From Candidatus Levyibacteriota bacterium (GTDB lineage: Bacteria; Patescibacteriota; Microgenomatia; Levybacterales; UBA12049), in assembly GCA_027459745.1 (NCBI GenBank), contig DAIDHL010000005.1, forward strand, positions 64,646-102,115: a stretch of DNA of 37,470 nt. Reading direction: 5' to 3'. Within the stretch, counting starts at the first letter, position 1, and every line of letters starts with the position of its first letter. Below the pieces are notes generated by a model, which ran no database searches, was not told where the DNA came from, and worked only from the letters and a program-made list of their open reading frames with translations. Shown one piece after another: positions 9,442 through 17,592 of this stretch. Position numbers and translations under genes: made by a program.

Positions 9442-9942
9442 ATGAACGGTCAAGATAACCTACCCCGCAACCCTATTTCTTTAGCTGAAACCCAACAAAC
9501 ACTAACAAGTGTCAATCCCACAGAAGTTTCCTCACAAACAGCAGCATTAACTAAGTTACAAAATGAAACAAGTGATGGAATAGACTCTAATTCTTCTGCA
9601 GAACTCCCGAGTATAAATACTAATAGTTTTGATACTATAGCACCTACAACGACAAATGAAACTGTTACTTCCACAGAGCATAATGAAGAATTACCTCCAC
9701 CTATATCTAAAACTTTGGTGGATTTTCTTTCTAGTAGAGTGGATCAAAAAAAACCAGCAGAGTCAATAAAATCAGCTCTTGAAGAATTAAAAGGTGCATT
9801 AGGATACGAACAAGCCTTATCCAATCTACTAAGCACACCTGCAGGTATAAAATTAGCTGAACTACTCATGAGAATTGGGGAGAATAGAGCAAATAATGGT
9901 CAGTCTTCCACCCTGACTTCAAATGAGAGAAAAACAGTTTAG
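9442..9942 (+). CDS. Hypothetical protein, disordered N-terminus
   Basis: A 166-residue protein I do not recognise. Residues 1-85 are Ser/Thr/Asn/Glu-rich and appear disordered. Residues 90-150 look helical (ISKTLVDFLSSRVDQKK, then ESIKSALEELKGALG and an amphipathic LLSTPAGIKLAELLMRIG segment). There is no signal peptide or membrane segment. The start is supported by a promoter whose -10 lies 6 nt upstream (leaderless). The 74-codon ORF on the opposite strand is a shadow. It precedes the GH130 pair but is separated from it by 70 bp and probably has its own promoter. Confidence 0.7.
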   Translation: MNGQDNLPRNPISLAETQQTLTSVNPTEVSSQTAALTKLQNETSDGIDSNSSAELPSINTNSFDTIAPTTTNETVTSTEHNEELPPPISKTLVDFLSSRVDQKKPAESIKSALEELKGALGYEQALSNLLSTPAGIKLAELLMRIGENRANNGQSSTLTSNERKTV

Positions 9943-10012
9943 TTTATCTTCATAGAAACATAAATAAATATAATTATTTTTCTTATTTTGTGCTCTGCGT
10001 CACAATTCTAGC

Positions 10013-11932
10013 TTGCCTCAGACTCTTGCAATCTGTTCACAAAAGCGTCAATATAAATATGTAGCCTCTTTTTCTTCTTATATGGAAACCAAAGATACTG
10101 CATCAATCAAAGATTTGGGAGTGGCCATAAGTGACAACAAAGTTGTCATTTTTTCCAACGCTCAGCATGCTGGAACAAGTATTTTTAGAGCCGGTATAAG
10201 TAAGGATGGGCTATCTTTTAAAAGCTCCACTAAACAGCCGCAAATCTTGATTTCCAATGGTCAGTTAGAAGACACCAAAAGCTGTCAGGATTTTTTTATC
10301 ACTACTATCCATAACACCAATTACTTAATATATAAGAAAAAGCTAAATGATACATATACTCTTAATCTTGCCAAAGCTAAAAATGTTTATCAATGGCAGT
10401 TTCTGACAAAATTAGAAAATATCCAAGAAAAAGGTGCGATCATTCCATTACAAATAAATAATAAAGACTTAGCGCTAATTTATGGTGAAACAGAGATTAA
10501 GATAGCATATTTAGATTCTAAATTTAAAATAACTAATACGCAGACTCTTCTCTCGCCTAGACAAAATGCCTTTGACAAATTTCCACTGGAAGTTGGGGGT
10601 ATTTTCCCACATGAAAGCGGCATACTTGTGATATATTTTGTTAAAACACCAAGGCGTGAAGGCGAACAATATTCTGCGGGTGCAGTACTTTTGGATAAAA
10701 ATAACTTAACTAAAATTCTCTGGAGATCAGATCAGGCCATTTGGGAACAGCCAGAAGATTGGAATAATATGACTGTCTATCCGCTTGGAGCCCTACATTT
10801 TAAAGACAATCTTCTTTTTTATTTCGGAATTGAAAATAAAAGTGTTGTGGCAGTTTCATTTAAAAACTATAGTAGAATTTTTAGCCCCAAAAGATTTTTC
10901 CCAACCCCCGCTTTGAGTAAACACAAACAAAATCCGATTATCACTCCTGTTATGCAGCACTCTTGGGAAAATCAATCAACTTTTAACGCTGCCGCTGTTT
11001 ATGATAATGACAAAGTCCATTTAATCTACCGTGCCCAGGGTGACGCCAATACTTCAGTACTTGGATATGCTAATACTAGTGATGGTTTTAATATAGATGA
11101 TCGGTCGGAAATGCCTATTTATGTACCTCGTGAACAATTTGAAACTCCCTGGCGTCAACCTTTTAAACTTACCAAGCAATATATGTCCGGCGGCGGTTAT
11201 GGAGGTTGTGAAGATCCTAAGCTAACAAAAATAGATAACCGCTTTTACCTTACTTATGTAGCTTTTAATGGTATGGACCCGCCACGGGTAGCCATCTCCT
11301 CAATTGAAGTTGAAGATTTTCGCCAGCAGAACTGGAATTGGTCTCCTGCTAAACTCATATCTCCACCGAATGTTATCGATAAGAGTGCTGTTTTGTTCCC
11401 GGAAAAAGTTAATGGGAAATATGTGATGATGCATAGAATTTTCCCTAATTTATTAATCGATTTTTTGGATGATTTAAACTTTAATGAATATCTCAAGGGA
11501 GATCATCGTATTGAGCCGAGGGAAAATATGTGGGATAGCAGAAAACTTTCAGCTGGAGCCCCCCCTATTAAAACTAAAGACGGATGGCTGCTGATTTATC
11601 ATGCAGTAGATGACCGTGATGACAAACAATATAAAGTGGGTGCAATGCTGCTTGATATTAATTATCCTACCAAAGTTAAATATCGTTCTTTACACCCTAT
11701 TCTCACCCCCACAGAATGGTATGAAAACGAAGGTTTTAAAGCGGGCATTGCCTACCCCTGTGGAGCAGTAGTCATTAATGGAGAGTTAATGGTTTATTAT
11801 GGAGGGGCAGATACTGTTGTTTGTGTAGCCAGTAAAAATCTTAATGAATTCTTAAAAGAACTTAAAGAATCCAGCCCTATCACTATGGAATCAGTTCCAA
11901 ATCACCAATTTATTACCAGAAATTCTAAGTAG
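10013..11932 (+). CDS. Double-propeller GH130-family glycoside phosphorylase/hydrolase-like protein (degenerate + canonical module)
   Basis: The 639-residue protein appears to hold two GH130 (DUF377) five-bladed propellers. The C-terminal module (about 300-620) is canonical: NPI start, LIYRA, GCEDPK with the expected catalytic Asp at 401, PPRVA (Arg425), MMHR (His474-Arg475) as candidate phosphate ligands, and a closing CGAVV...VYYGGAD blade. The N-terminal module (about 20-295) keeps only traces: CQD at 91-93 where CED is expected, and LGALHFKDNLLFYFG. Known GH130 members act on beta-mannosides, mostly as phosphorylases. No signal peptide, so probably cytoplasmic. The start is uncertain: TTG at 10013, or ATG at 10082, which would cut into the first blade. 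Confidence 0.8.
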   Translation: MPQTLAICSQKRQYKYVASFSSYMETKDTASIKDLGVAISDNKVVIFSNAQHAGTSIFRAGISKDGLSFKSSTKQPQILISNGQLEDTKSCQDFFITTIHNTNYLIYKKKLNDTYTLNLAKAKNVYQWQFLTKLENIQEKGAIIPLQINNKDLALIYGETEIKIAYLDSKFKITNTQTLLSPRQNAFDKFPLEVGGIFPHESGILVIYFVKTPRREGEQYSAGAVLLDKNNLTKILWRSDQAIWEQPEDWNNMTVYPLGALHFKDNLLFYFGIENKSVVAVSFKNYSRIFSPKRFFPTPALSKHKQNPIITPVMQHSWENQSTFNAAAVYDNDKVHLIYRAQGDANTSVLGYANTSDGFNIDDRSEMPIYVPREQFETPWRQPFKLTKQYMSGGGYGGCEDPKLTKIDNRFYLTYVAFNGMDPPRVAISSIEVEDFRQQNWNWSPAKLISPPNVIDKSAVLFPEKVNGKYVMMHRIFPNLLIDFLDDLNFNEYLKGDHRIEPRENMWDSRKLSAGAPPIKTKDGWLLIYHAVDDRDDKQYKVGAMLLDINYPTKVKYRSLHPILTPTEWYENEGFKAGIAYPCGAVVINGELMVYYGGADTVVCVASKNLNEFLKELKESSPITMESVPNHQFITRNSK

Positions 11933-12024
11933 ATTTAATAAGTAGGAATAATGTAGTATGTAGAATGTAGAACGAAAATACCGATGGTGAATATTATTGC
12001 CATATACTACTTTCTACTAAATCT
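11931..12024. repeat. Long imperfect inverted repeat between the two GH130 genes
   Basis: AGATTTA (11931-11937) pairs with TAAATCT (12018-12024). Inside it GTAGTATG pairs imperfectly with CATATACTAC, and TGTAGAA-like units recur (11953-11972). It fills nearly the whole 109-bp gap. It could be a small palindromic repeat element or a transcript hairpin; no transposase is present. Confidence 0.4.
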
Positions 12025-12041
12025 TTTAGGATTTACAGCTT

Positions 12042-13982
12042 ATGCAAATAAATCGTTCTGACAAAAACCCCATTCTACTACCTTCTCGCCAAAATACGTG
12101 GGAATCTACTGCTGCATTCAACGGTTGTGTTACAAAAACAAATGGCACGTTTCATATGTTATATCGTGCGCTGTCATCAACACAAATAGTCAATAAAAAT
12201 AAACTGCAACTTTCCTCAATTGGTTATAGTCAAAGTAGTGACGGAGAAAATTTTTCTGAACACACACAGCTTTTTATTCCCCAGGAAAGCTGGGAGATTT
12301 ATGGCTGTGAGGACCCCAGAATCACGTTTTTGGATAATAAATATTACATTTTCTATACCGCATTATCTCAATTTCCTTTCAATGCCAATGGTATCAAAGT
12401 TGGGTTGGCCATCACACAGGATTTAAAAACTATAACGCAGAAACACCCAGTCACCCCTTTTAATGCCAAAGCCATGTCACTTTTTCCGGAAAAGATAAAT
12501 GGTAAATACGCAGCTATACTAACCGCTAATACAGACCAGCCTCCAGCTAAAATAAGCTTAGCACTGTTTGATAAGGAAGAAGAAATGTGGTCAAATGACT
12601 ACTGGCAGCGCTGGTATAGATATCTGGATGACCATGCAATACCTTTACAGCGGGCGGACAAAGATCAGGTGGAGATTGGCGCCCCACCTATCAAAACTGA
12701 TTATGGATGGCTGTTAATTTACGCTTATATAAAAGATTATTTTACTGACCATAAAATCTTCACCATTGAGGCAGCACTACTTGACTTACATAATCCTAAA
12801 ATAATTTTGAGTAGAATCACTACACCATTATTACAGCCGGAGACAAATTATGAACGTTTTGGTTATGTACCCAACATTGTTTTTCCATCCGGAGCACAAA
12901 TACACAATGATGAACTTTTTGTCTATTATGGAGCAGCAGATACATATACATGCTTGGCCAAATGCTCTTTGTCTGAATTGTTAAGTGAATTAAATGATCC
13001 AAAAAATAAAGTTGAACATGTAGGTGAAGCAGTTGATATCTCAGTACGTTTACACCGATATTTCGAAAATCCTATCCTAGCACCAATCAATGATCATGAA
13101 TGGGAAAATAAAGCTGTATTTAATCCTGCCGTAATTAAAATCCAAGACAAAATTCATATTTTATACCGGGCGATGTCAAATAATAATGTTTCCAATATTG
13201 GTTACGCACAAACAACAGATGGATATCATATCGATCAGAGATTGGACAAACCAGTATATGTACCCAGAGAAATTTTTGAAACCAATGGATCAGGCAATAA
13301 TTTTGGCTGTGAAGATCCGCGTCTAACATTGATTGATGAAAGAATTTACATGTGCTACACGGCTTATGATGGACACAATGCACCCCGAGTCGCATTTAGT
13401 TCTATCAGTTTGGAGGACTTTCTATTACAACGCTGGCATTGGTCAATTCCTAAATTAATTTCACCACCCGGAATTGATGATAAGGACGCTTGTGTTTTAC
13501 CAAAAACCGTTGGAGGTAAGTACATGTTCTTTCATCGCTTACAAACTTTCATCTGGGTAGATTTTGTTGACGATTTACATTTTTATGAAGGCAATTATCT
13601 GGGAGGATCAATTTTACTAAAGTCCCGACCAGGCCAATGGGATAGTCATAAAGTAGGTATTGCAGCACCACCGATTGAGACACCTGATGGTTGGTTGCTG
13701 TTATATCATGGTATCGGTGATGATCATTATTACCGTGTGGGTGCAGTTCTGTTGGACTTGGATAACCCAAAGCAGATCCTAGGCAGAACCACTTATCCAT
13801 TACTTGAACCTGAAATGCATAATGAAAAAGACGGCCAGATACCAAACGTGGTATTCCCATGCGGTGCGGTTGTCAAAGACGATACTCTTTTCGTGTATTA
13901 TGGCGGGGCAGATAGTGTCACAGACGTTGCCACAGTAAAAATGGATAAAGTACTCCAGTTGCTAAAAAAATCTCACCTCTAA
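12042..13982 (+). CDS. Double-propeller GH130-family glycoside phosphorylase/hydrolase-like protein (two canonical modules)
   Basis: 646 residues with two full GH130-type propellers joined by a linker near residues 320-337. Module 1 (about 1-320) has NPILLPS, MLYRA, GCEDPR with Asp91, and closes with PSGAQ...VYYGAAD. Module 2 (about 340-640) has NPILAP, ILYRA, GCEDPR with Asp425, APRVA (Arg449), FFHR (His498-Arg499) and CGAVV...VYYGGAD. Module 1 lacks the Arg and His-Arg positions that in module 2 would bind phosphate (GIKVG and AAILTAN stand there), so only module 2 looks like a phosphorylase. This gene and 10013-11932 are homologous neighbours, four propellers in all. No signal peptide. A substrate such as beta-mannosides is a family-level guess. 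Confidence 0.85.
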   Translation: MQINRSDKNPILLPSRQNTWESTAAFNGCVTKTNGTFHMLYRALSSTQIVNKNKLQLSSIGYSQSSDGENFSEHTQLFIPQESWEIYGCEDPRITFLDNKYYIFYTALSQFPFNANGIKVGLAITQDLKTITQKHPVTPFNAKAMSLFPEKINGKYAAILTANTDQPPAKISLALFDKEEEMWSNDYWQRWYRYLDDHAIPLQRADKDQVEIGAPPIKTDYGWLLIYAYIKDYFTDHKIFTIEAALLDLHNPKIILSRITTPLLQPETNYERFGYVPNIVFPSGAQIHNDELFVYYGAADTYTCLAKCSLSELLSELNDPKNKVEHVGEAVDISVRLHRYFENPILAPINDHEWENKAVFNPAVIKIQDKIHILYRAMSNNNVSNIGYAQTTDGYHIDQRLDKPVYVPREIFETNGSGNNFGCEDPRLTLIDERIYMCYTAYDGHNAPRVAFSSISLEDFLLQRWHWSIPKLISPPGIDDKDACVLPKTVGGKYMFFHRLQTFIWVDFVDDLHFYEGNYLGGSILLKSRPGQWDSHKVGIAAPPIETPDGWLLLYHGIGDDHYYRVGAVLLDLDNPKQILGRTTYPLLEPEMHNEKDGQIPNVVFPCGAVVKDDTLFVYYGGADSVTDVATVKMDKVLQLLKKSHL

Positions 13983-13986
13983 ATTT

Positions 13987-14364
13987 CTAATGAGATAGAT
14001 GTAATAACCGAAGAATGTGTGGTGTAAAGATTAATATACCTACAATAACTGAGCCTACCGCCGTCAGTAATACCATACCAGAAGAAACATCTTTAGCAAT
14101 TCTAGCCTCCTCGTGATGTTCCTTCGTAATAAGATCAACAATTTTTTCCATGGTAGAATTTATCATCTCAGTAACAATAACTAATAAAATCATGACACCC
14201 AAGATTCCCATTTCAAAAGGGTTTACATCTAATAATAAACTAAAAATTATCACTATTAAGGCGACCAAAAAATGAACCCGTATGTTCTGGTCGTGTTTAA
14301 AAACATATTTTATACCTTCCCATGCATAACCAAATGAACTGATAAAGCGTTTTTGATTAATCAT
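13987..14364 (-). CDS. dgkA: Diacylglycerol/undecaprenol kinase (DgkA family)
   Basis: A 125-residue integral membrane protein with three hydrophobic helices. It has the Gram-positive DgkA signature: an amphipathic N-terminus (FGYAWEGIKYVFKHDQNIRVH), then E-M-I-N-S-T-M-E-K-I-V-D and HHEEARIAKDVSSG with the conserved Glu/Asn and Lys-Asp residues (Ser replaces the usual Thr after Asn). In Gram-positive bacteria such enzymes mainly phosphorylate undecaprenol, feeding the lipid carrier pool of peptidoglycan and glycan synthesis. It lies 3 nt after the PAP2 gene in the gltX operon. It ends 4 nt from the convergent GH130 gene, and no terminator is evident in that gap. Confidence 0.9.
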   Translation of the reverse strand: MINQKRFISSFGYAWEGIKYVFKHDQNIRVHFLVALIVIIFSLLLDVNPFEMGILGVMILLVIVTEMINSTMEKIVDLITKEHHEEARIAKDVSSGMVLLTAVGSVIVGILIFTPHILRLLHLSH

Positions 14365-14367
14365 AAA

Positions 14368-14961
14368 TTATCCTTTCAATACAGATTCAATCATAACATA
14401 AACAATAATAGTGATACAGAAACCAAAGATTGCGCCCATGACTGTTTCTGAAACTGTATGACTATGCAGCTTAATGCGTGACCATGCCACCAATGGAATT
14501 AGTACTAATACCCAGGAATAAAGTAACCCATTTAAAACCACAAAAGCAAAGAGTATGCTTGTAACGGATGCCACATGAATACTCGCTTTTATTTTAGTGT
14601 TAATTAAATCCAACAAACCTAAGGCAACAATTGCACCAAAAGCCAGGACTAACATGACTAATGGCCCATTGAATAACAACAAAGATATGATATATACAGC
14701 TATAGCAATAAAGACAGCTAAAAAGAACAACGGTCGTTGAGATCTGACAGAAACATCCAGATTAGTAAATTTTCCAGTCTTCACCTGATACATGATAAAT
14801 ACGCCTAAAATAAAAACAACTAACCAGGAGAAAAATGTCCATCTTACAGCTTCCGTATAGTTATTTTCTGCATGCATGATAATTAAGTATGGCACAGGCA
14901 AAAACAAGACTAATGGATGGAAAACTACAGACAAAATGCGGGCCAAAGAAATGATGAGCAT
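14368..14961 (-). CDS. PAP2-family membrane lipid phosphatase
   Basis: 197 residues with about six membrane helices. The three PAP2 motifs can be traced: DVSVRSQRP (about 75-83, the KxxxxxxRP element with Lys changed), KASIHVAS (about 132-139, the xSxH element), and SRIKLHSHTVSETVMG (the SRxxxxxHxxxD element with Glu replacing the usual Asp). The family removes phosphate from lipid phosphates such as undecaprenyl diphosphate or phosphatidate. Being sandwiched between gltX (9 nt) and dgkA (3 nt), the pair could interconvert polyprenol, polyprenyl phosphate and diphosphate. The altered motif residues leave activity open. Confidence 0.78.
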   Translation of the reverse strand: MLIISLARILSVVFHPLVLFLPVPYLIIMHAENNYTEAVRWTFFSWLVVFILGVFIMYQVKTGKFTNLDVSVRSQRPLFFLAVFIAIAVYIISLLLFNGPLVMLVLAFGAIVALGLLDLINTKIKASIHVASVTSILFAFVVLNGLLYSWVLVLIPLVAWSRIKLHSHTVSETVMGAIFGFCITIIVYVMIESVLKG

Positions 14962-14970
14962 AATTTAAAT

Positions 14971-16392
14971 CTACAAATATTTTCGTACTCTAGCAAGAGT
15001 TTTATCTTTACCCAAAATCACCAAACTTTCCGGTAAGGGTAATCCTTTAGGTTCTCCAGTAAAAATCGTATACAAAACGGGCATTTTTATCTTGTAATTA
15101 AGTAGAATCTGTTTTAATGATGACAAAATGTTTTCATTATTCCAACTATCTATATCTGTTAGTGATTTTTCCAAACTTTGAGCTATTTGTTTATTCATTT
15201 CTGATTTTTCTACTGGAATTTCTTGAAAAAAATGTCCAGCTAATTGCTTAAATTGCTTTAAGATTTCCATACGTGTTTTAACTAATCCCCAAATCAAATT
15301 CTTACTATTGGAGTTAGTTTCTAACAGCTCAATTGTGTGTGATATGTCAGGATCATTGGCATAAAACCTTTTCAAAGCTCTAACTAATTCTTCATCCGAC
15401 ATATTTTGAATATATTGCTGATTCATCCAGGTTAACTTGGTTAGATCAAAGATAGGCGCAATCGGACGGATGTCATTCAGATCAAATTTTTCAATAAATT
15501 CCTGCAAAGAAAAAATTTCTTTCTCTTCGGGATGACTCCAACCCAATAATGCTAAATAATTTAAAATTGCATCGGGTAAATAACCCTCTTCACGGAACCA
15601 ATTGACATTGGTATGCCCTTGCCTTTTAGACAATTTTGATTTATCAGGATTGCGCAGAGTGGCCGTATGATAAACCACTGGCATTTCCCAGCCAAAATAT
15701 TGATATAACAACACATGCTTAGGTAAAGAAGGTATCCATTCTTCTGCTCGGAGAATATGAGAGATTTGCATTAAATGATCATCCACTACTACGCCCAGAT
15801 GATATGTAGGATAACCATCTGACTTTAGCAAGATTTGTTTACTTACTTGCTTGTAATCGAAGGTGATTTTACCTCGTATTCCATCCGTAACAGTAATTGT
15901 ACCTTCATCCGGTACTTTCATGCGTAAGACCCAGTCCTGACTTTTTAACATGTCAGAGACAGTAGCAGGAGCTGGTGGAATATCCGTATGTTCTGTTGCC
16001 GTTTTTGCTACAGCAGAATAATCTTTTTTCTTGCCAGTAGCATCTGTTTTTGGATAGTAATCAAAGAATGCCAACCCTTTGTCCAATAATTCCTGGGCAT
16101 ATTTATGATAAATTTCCAGACGCTCAGACTGACGATAAGGTGCAAATTCTCCCCCTTTACGTGGACTTTCATCTTCAAATAAGCCTACCCAATCTAAAGC
16201 AGAAAATATTACTTCTTCTGCATCATTGACCAGGCGGGTTCTATCTGTGTCCTCAATTCTTACGATAAACTTCCCATTGTTTTTATGTGCGTAGGCATAA
16301 TTAAATAAAGCCTGGTAAACTGTGCCGATATGGGGATAACCCGTAGGAGAAGGCGCAATACGCAACCGATATTCTAATTTATTTTTATTCAT
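14971..16392 (-). CDS. gltX: Glutamyl-tRNA synthetase
   Basis: 473 residues, the usual length of bacterial GluRS. The class I HIGH motif reads HIGT at residues 21-24 after PSPTGYP, and the KMSKS motif reads KLSKR at 253-257. RIEDTDRTR and the LRAEEWIPS element are also intact. It charges tRNA-Glu. If no GlnRS exists in the genome it may be non-discriminating and also charge tRNA-Gln for a GatCAB route, which the window cannot show. First gene of the operon gltX-PAP2-dgkA. A promoter (TTGAGT, 17 bp, TACAAT) lies 47 nt upstream and overlaps the promoter of the opposite gene. Confidence 0.96.
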   Translation of the reverse strand: MNKNKLEYRLRIAPSPTGYPHIGTVYQALFNYAYAHKNNGKFIVRIEDTDRTRLVNDAEEVIFSALDWVGLFEDESPRKGGEFAPYRQSERLEIYHKYAQELLDKGLAFFDYYPKTDATGKKKDYSAVAKTATEHTDIPPAPATVSDMLKSQDWVLRMKVPDEGTITVTDGIRGKITFDYKQVSKQILLKSDGYPTYHLGVVVDDHLMQISHILRAEEWIPSLPKHVLLYQYFGWEMPVVYHTATLRNPDKSKLSKRQGHTNVNWFREEGYLPDAILNYLALLGWSHPEEKEIFSLQEFIEKFDLNDIRPIAPIFDLTKLTWMNQQYIQNMSDEELVRALKRFYANDPDISHTIELLETNSNSKNLIWGLVKTRMEILKQFKQLAGHFFQEIPVEKSEMNKQIAQSLEKSLTDIDSWNNENILSSLKQILLNYKIKMPVLYTIFTGEPKGLPLPESLVILGKDKTLARVRKYL

Positions 16393-16434
16393 ATTAAACG
16401 CCCAACAGCTAAAAGCAAATAGTTAATAGCTAAG

Positions 16435-16467
16435 TTGCATTGTACCCAAATTTTACCATATACTCAA
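16435..16467. promoter_or_regulatory. Two overlapping back-to-back promoters (gltX and the 16471 gene)
   Basis: Plus strand: TTGCAT (16435-16440), 18 bp, TATACT (16459-16464), ending 6 nt before the ATG at 16471. Minus strand: TTGAGT (16462-16467), 17 bp, TACAAT (16439-16444) for gltX. Each -10 overlaps the other promoter's -35, so both cannot be occupied by RNA polymerase at once. Confidence 0.55.
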
Positions 16468-16470
16468 GAT

Positions 16471-17592
16471 ATGTGGTCCCTTCATGCAGTAACGGAAAAC
16501 GTACGTAAATCAGCAATAATCGGAGTAGTCATACTTATTGTCATCATACTATTATGGTCGATTATTTCCAATATCATCTCTTATCTTAGTCGTCCTGCTT
16601 ATGTCCCCCCTACACAAGGTTTTGGATTATTACCTCCTATCCCTTTCCCGACATCCAACATTACGACCAAAATGACTTATACATTAAATACCGTAGATGG
16701 AAGAGCTGATCTTTTAGATCCCTCTACAGGACAACCCTTGCCAGTAAGCGATCGTATAAACGTGTATAAAATTATCCAAACTGCTCCTTCTCTTAACAGC
16801 TTACAGACGGCAGATACAAAGGTTGCTGCCATCGGGATGGTCAATCCTGATGGATCTGCCATCAAAGAACAACGAGTCTCTGAGACAGAGTATAGCTGGA
16901 CAGAAACCAACGGTATGCAGAGGGTGATGAATATGGACATCAGCAGTAATAATTTTACTTTAACCTCAAATTATCTTAACTATCCGGCTGTTCTGCAAGC
17001 TAATAATTTACCAACTGATTCTCAGGCTATTTCTACTGCTCAAAGTTTTCTTAATACTCTACAACTTGATATGTCTGATTTTGACTCAAGTCTTACCACT
17101 ACGACTGACTATACTATCAGCAATGGAGCATTGATACCTGTAACAACTGCTGCACAAAAGATCATGGCTGTTAAAGTAGACTTTTTCCAACAAGCGGTTA
17201 ATAATTTACCAATTTTTTATCCAAATCCGCCTGATTCAATTTTGAGTTTTATTGTCACAGGTGGAGATACTGCACCAGAAGTTGCTCAAGCTAAATTTAT
17301 ACATCAGATTGTTGATACATCAGCTCAAGGTAGTTCGGATTATCCCTTAAAGACAGCCCAGCAAGCCTATGGAGATTTACAAGCAGGGAATGCTTATATT
17401 GTACCTGAGTTTGATACTAGCTCCGGACAAGCTAGCATCAGAACAATTTCTTTAGGTTATTACCTGGGAACTAATCCCCAACAATACTTGATGCCAATTT
17501 ATATATTCCAAGGAGATAGCAATTTTGAAGCTTACGTCTCTGCAGTTAATGATTCTGTGCTGGCAACTCCGACACCATCTCCGACTCAGTAG
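16471..17592 (+). CDS. Membrane-anchored extracytoplasmic protein of unknown function
   Basis: 373 residues from the ATG at 16471, chosen because a TATACT -10 ends 6 nt before it; the in-frame TTG at 16435 is itself the -35 box. A single helix (IIGVVILIVIILLWSIIS, about 17-34) is followed by a Pro-rich linker and a 300-residue outside domain rich in Ser/Thr/Gln. It contains TAQSFL and QAYGDLQAGNAY, the latter somewhat like periplasmic PepSY/YycH-type folds, but I do not recognise a family. The tail TPTPSPTQ is low-complexity. Its last 47 nt overlap the convergent D,D-carboxypeptidase gene. Confidence 0.8.
   Translation: MWSLHAVTENVRKSAIIGVVILIVIILLWSIISNIISYLSRPAYVPPTQGFGLLPPIPFPTSNITTKMTYTLNTVDGRADLLDPSTGQPLPVSDRINVYKIIQTAPSLNSLQTADTKVAAIGMVNPDGSAIKEQRVSETEYSWTETNGMQRVMNMDISSNNFTLTSNYLNYPAVLQANNLPTDSQAISTAQSFLNTLQLDMSDFDSSLTTTTDYTISNGALIPVTTAAQKIMAVKVDFFQQAVNNLPIFYPNPPDSILSFIVTGGDTAPEVAQAKFIHQIVDTSAQGSSDYPLKTAQQAYGDLQAGNAYIVPEFDTSSGQASIRTISLGYYLGTNPQQYLMPIYIFQGDSNFEAYVSAVNDSVLATPTPSPTQ

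Noticed and set aside
16435-16470. TTG start of the longer ORF before the membrane protein
   Set aside because: The codon is part of the -35 and the -10 lies between it and the ATG at 16471.
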